DNA of 6,367 nt from Gammaproteobacteria bacterium. GTDB taxonomy: Bacteria > Pseudomonadota > Gammaproteobacteria > HK1. This document shows positions 5,755-6,367 of the stretch, piece by piece. The notes under the pieces are model-generated. The model saw only the letters and a list, made by a program, of their open reading frames with translations. It was not told the DNA's origin and did no database searches. Where the stretch lies: NCBI GenBank assembly GCA_020444775.1, contig JAGRHX010000575.1:1-6367 (forward strand), in the 5' to 3' direction. Each line of letters opens with the position of its first letter. The stretch's first letter is position 1. Position numbers and translations under genes: made by a program.

Positions 5755-6164
5755 AACCGCGCCAGCGGCAACGGTCGGCGCGCTGCGACCTGCCGCCGAC
5801 GGCGCGCCCGAGCCTGCGCTGGACCATCCTGCTTTCGGTCGCGGTCCTGGCCGGCTGCAGTCAGGCCAGATTCGAACCACAGGCTGGCGGCATGTCCGAT
5901 CGCGTCACCCCCTTCAAGGGCGAGGTGACGGTGCTTCGAGACCACCCGCCACCACCGTTCGAAAGACTCGGCGTGGTCATCGCCCGTGGGGGCGGCATGA
6001 CCTCGGACGAGCGGTTGCTCGACCGACTTCGAGACGAGGCCGCGGCCAGGGGCGCAAACACCCTGGTGCTGCAGTCCGAGAAGCCGCTGGAACAGACTAC
6101 CGCCGAGGGTCACCAGGTCACGCGCTGGGCCGGTTTCGCACTGCACGTGCCCTCGCGGCCCTAG
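5751..6164 (+). CDS. Small predicted lipoprotein, unknown function
   Basis: The protein is 137 aa and starts at ATG 5751, inside the stop of the NifU-like gene (ATGA overlap, 5751-5754), which implies translational coupling. The N terminus is basic (MKPRQRQRSAR) with hydrophobic core TILLSVAVLAGC. VLAGC is a good lipobox, with Cys36 as the lipidated residue. Ser at +2 favours outer-membrane sorting by the Lol rule. The n-region of about 23 residues is long, but no later in-frame ATG precedes the signal sequence. The mature part has a compact domain (about 58-132): FERLGVVIARGGGMTSDERLLDRLRDEAAARGANTLVLQSEKP. Its R-D-E-A-A-x-x-G-A-N-x-L-V pattern is common in small lipoproteins with a DUF4156- or YbjQ-like fold. 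I do not recognise it beyond that. It may simply be a passenger in the SufE/NifU-like operon. Confidence 0.8.
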   Translation: MKPRQRQRSARCDLPPTARPSLRWTILLSVAVLAGCSQARFEPQAGGMSDRVTPFKGEVTVLRDHPPPPFERLGVVIARGGGMTSDERLLDRLRDEAAARGANTLVLQSEKPLEQTTAEGHQVTRWAGFALHVPSRP

Positions 6165-6170
6165 CCTGTC

Positions 6171-6175
6171 AGGAG
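6171..6175 (+). promoter_or_regulatory. Strong ribosome binding site for the terminal ORF
   Basis: AGGAG (6171-6175, extending to AGGAGAGGG) lies seven bases before GTG 6183. It supports translation from that GTG, six bases after the stop of the lipoprotein gene. Confidence 0.7.
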
Positions 6176-6182
6176 AGGGACC

Positions 6183-6367
6183 GTGCGGTTCGTGTTGCGT
6201 AGCGGTGTCCTGGTGTTGCTGTTCGGTTTCTCACTTTGGAACGGCCTGCCGTTGCTGGAGCGCCTGACGCAACGCATCGGTGCCGATGCGCCTGATTCAG
6301 CAGGCGGTCCTGGCGGCGTGAGCGATGCTCGCGAGCCGGTCACTGGCAGGCTTGTCCAGGAGTTGTC
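6183..6367 (+). CDS. Short membrane-anchored or exported protein, N-terminal fragment (partial)
   Basis: The frame opens at GTG 6183, has no stop and runs off the window after 61 codons. The product begins MRFVLRSGVLVLLFGFSLWNGLPLLERLTQR. Residues 4-24 are strongly hydrophobic with a basic start and no obvious cleavage site, which is compatible with an N-terminal membrane anchor or an uncleaved signal. The following stretch is Gly/Asp-rich and resembles a linker (DAPDSAGGPGG). I cannot assign a family. It sits 18 bases after the lipoprotein stop with a strong Shine-Dalgarno, so it is likely part of the same transcript as the sufE cluster. Confidence 0.6.
   Translation, partial: MRFVLRSGVLVLLFGFSLWNGLPLLERLTQRIGADAPDSAGGPGGVSDAREPVTGRLVQEL

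Noticed and set aside
5866..5880. GATTCGAACC-like sequence resembling a tRNA T-loop on the minus strand
   Set aside because: It lies inside the lipoprotein coding sequence, and I found no matching acceptor, D or anticodon arms.
5436..6146. 236-aa minus-strand frame antisense to the NifU-like and lipoprotein genes
   Set aside because: Both plus-strand genes are well supported by motifs and by the ATGA overlap. The antisense product is Arg/Ser-rich without domains.

Overview
The window is a stretch of high-GC bacterial chromosome, and every gene I can support lies on the + strand. The gene content (a membrane pyrophosphatase, a BepA-type periplasmic M48 protease with TPR repeats, a VPLPA/PEP-CTERM-type exported protein, SufE, and a small FmdB-like protein) points to a Gammaproteobacterium or a close relative with a double membrane. 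I cannot name a genus. The coding density is normal at both ends. The middle (about 3194-3973) is an unusually long gap with no convincing gene.

Layout. (1) Bases 1-152: the 3' end of a proton- or sodium-pumping pyrophosphatase gene (hppA), closed by a textbook intrinsic terminator. (2) 433-1881: bepA, the periplasmic protease/chaperone that acts in outer-membrane protein and LPS-transporter quality control. (3) 2210-3193: an exported beta-sandwich protein with a C-terminal VPLP sorting signal, followed by a perfect 34-bp palindrome. (4) 3194-3973: a gap with 14-bp-period duplications and a small inverted repeat. (5) 3974-4315: a small FmdB-like protein that starts at TTG and has lost the zinc-ribbon cysteine pairs. 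(6) 4316-4679: an intergenic region ahead of the next cluster. (7) 4680-6164: sufE, a NifU/IscU-like scaffold-type protein and a small lipoprotein. The last two overlap by ATGA. A further short membrane-anchored ORF begins at 6183 and runs off the window.

How the genes fit together. SufE accepts persulfide sulfur from a SufS-type cysteine desulfurase. The adjacent NifU-like protein resembles an Fe-S scaffold or carrier, but its third ligand cysteine is glycine, so it is probably not an ordinary IscU. The lipoprotein and the last ORF may be co-transcribed passengers of this cluster. BepA, the lipoprotein and the sorting-signal protein all concern the cell envelope, but nothing in the sequence ties them into one pathway.

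I see no CRISPR array, insertion sequence, tRNA or rRNA. I do not see a complete new system. The most distinctive items are the Cys-to-Gly NifU-like protein beside SufE, the cysteine-poor FmdB relative, the stand-alone sorting-signal protein with its long N-terminal leader, and the perfect palindrome after it.
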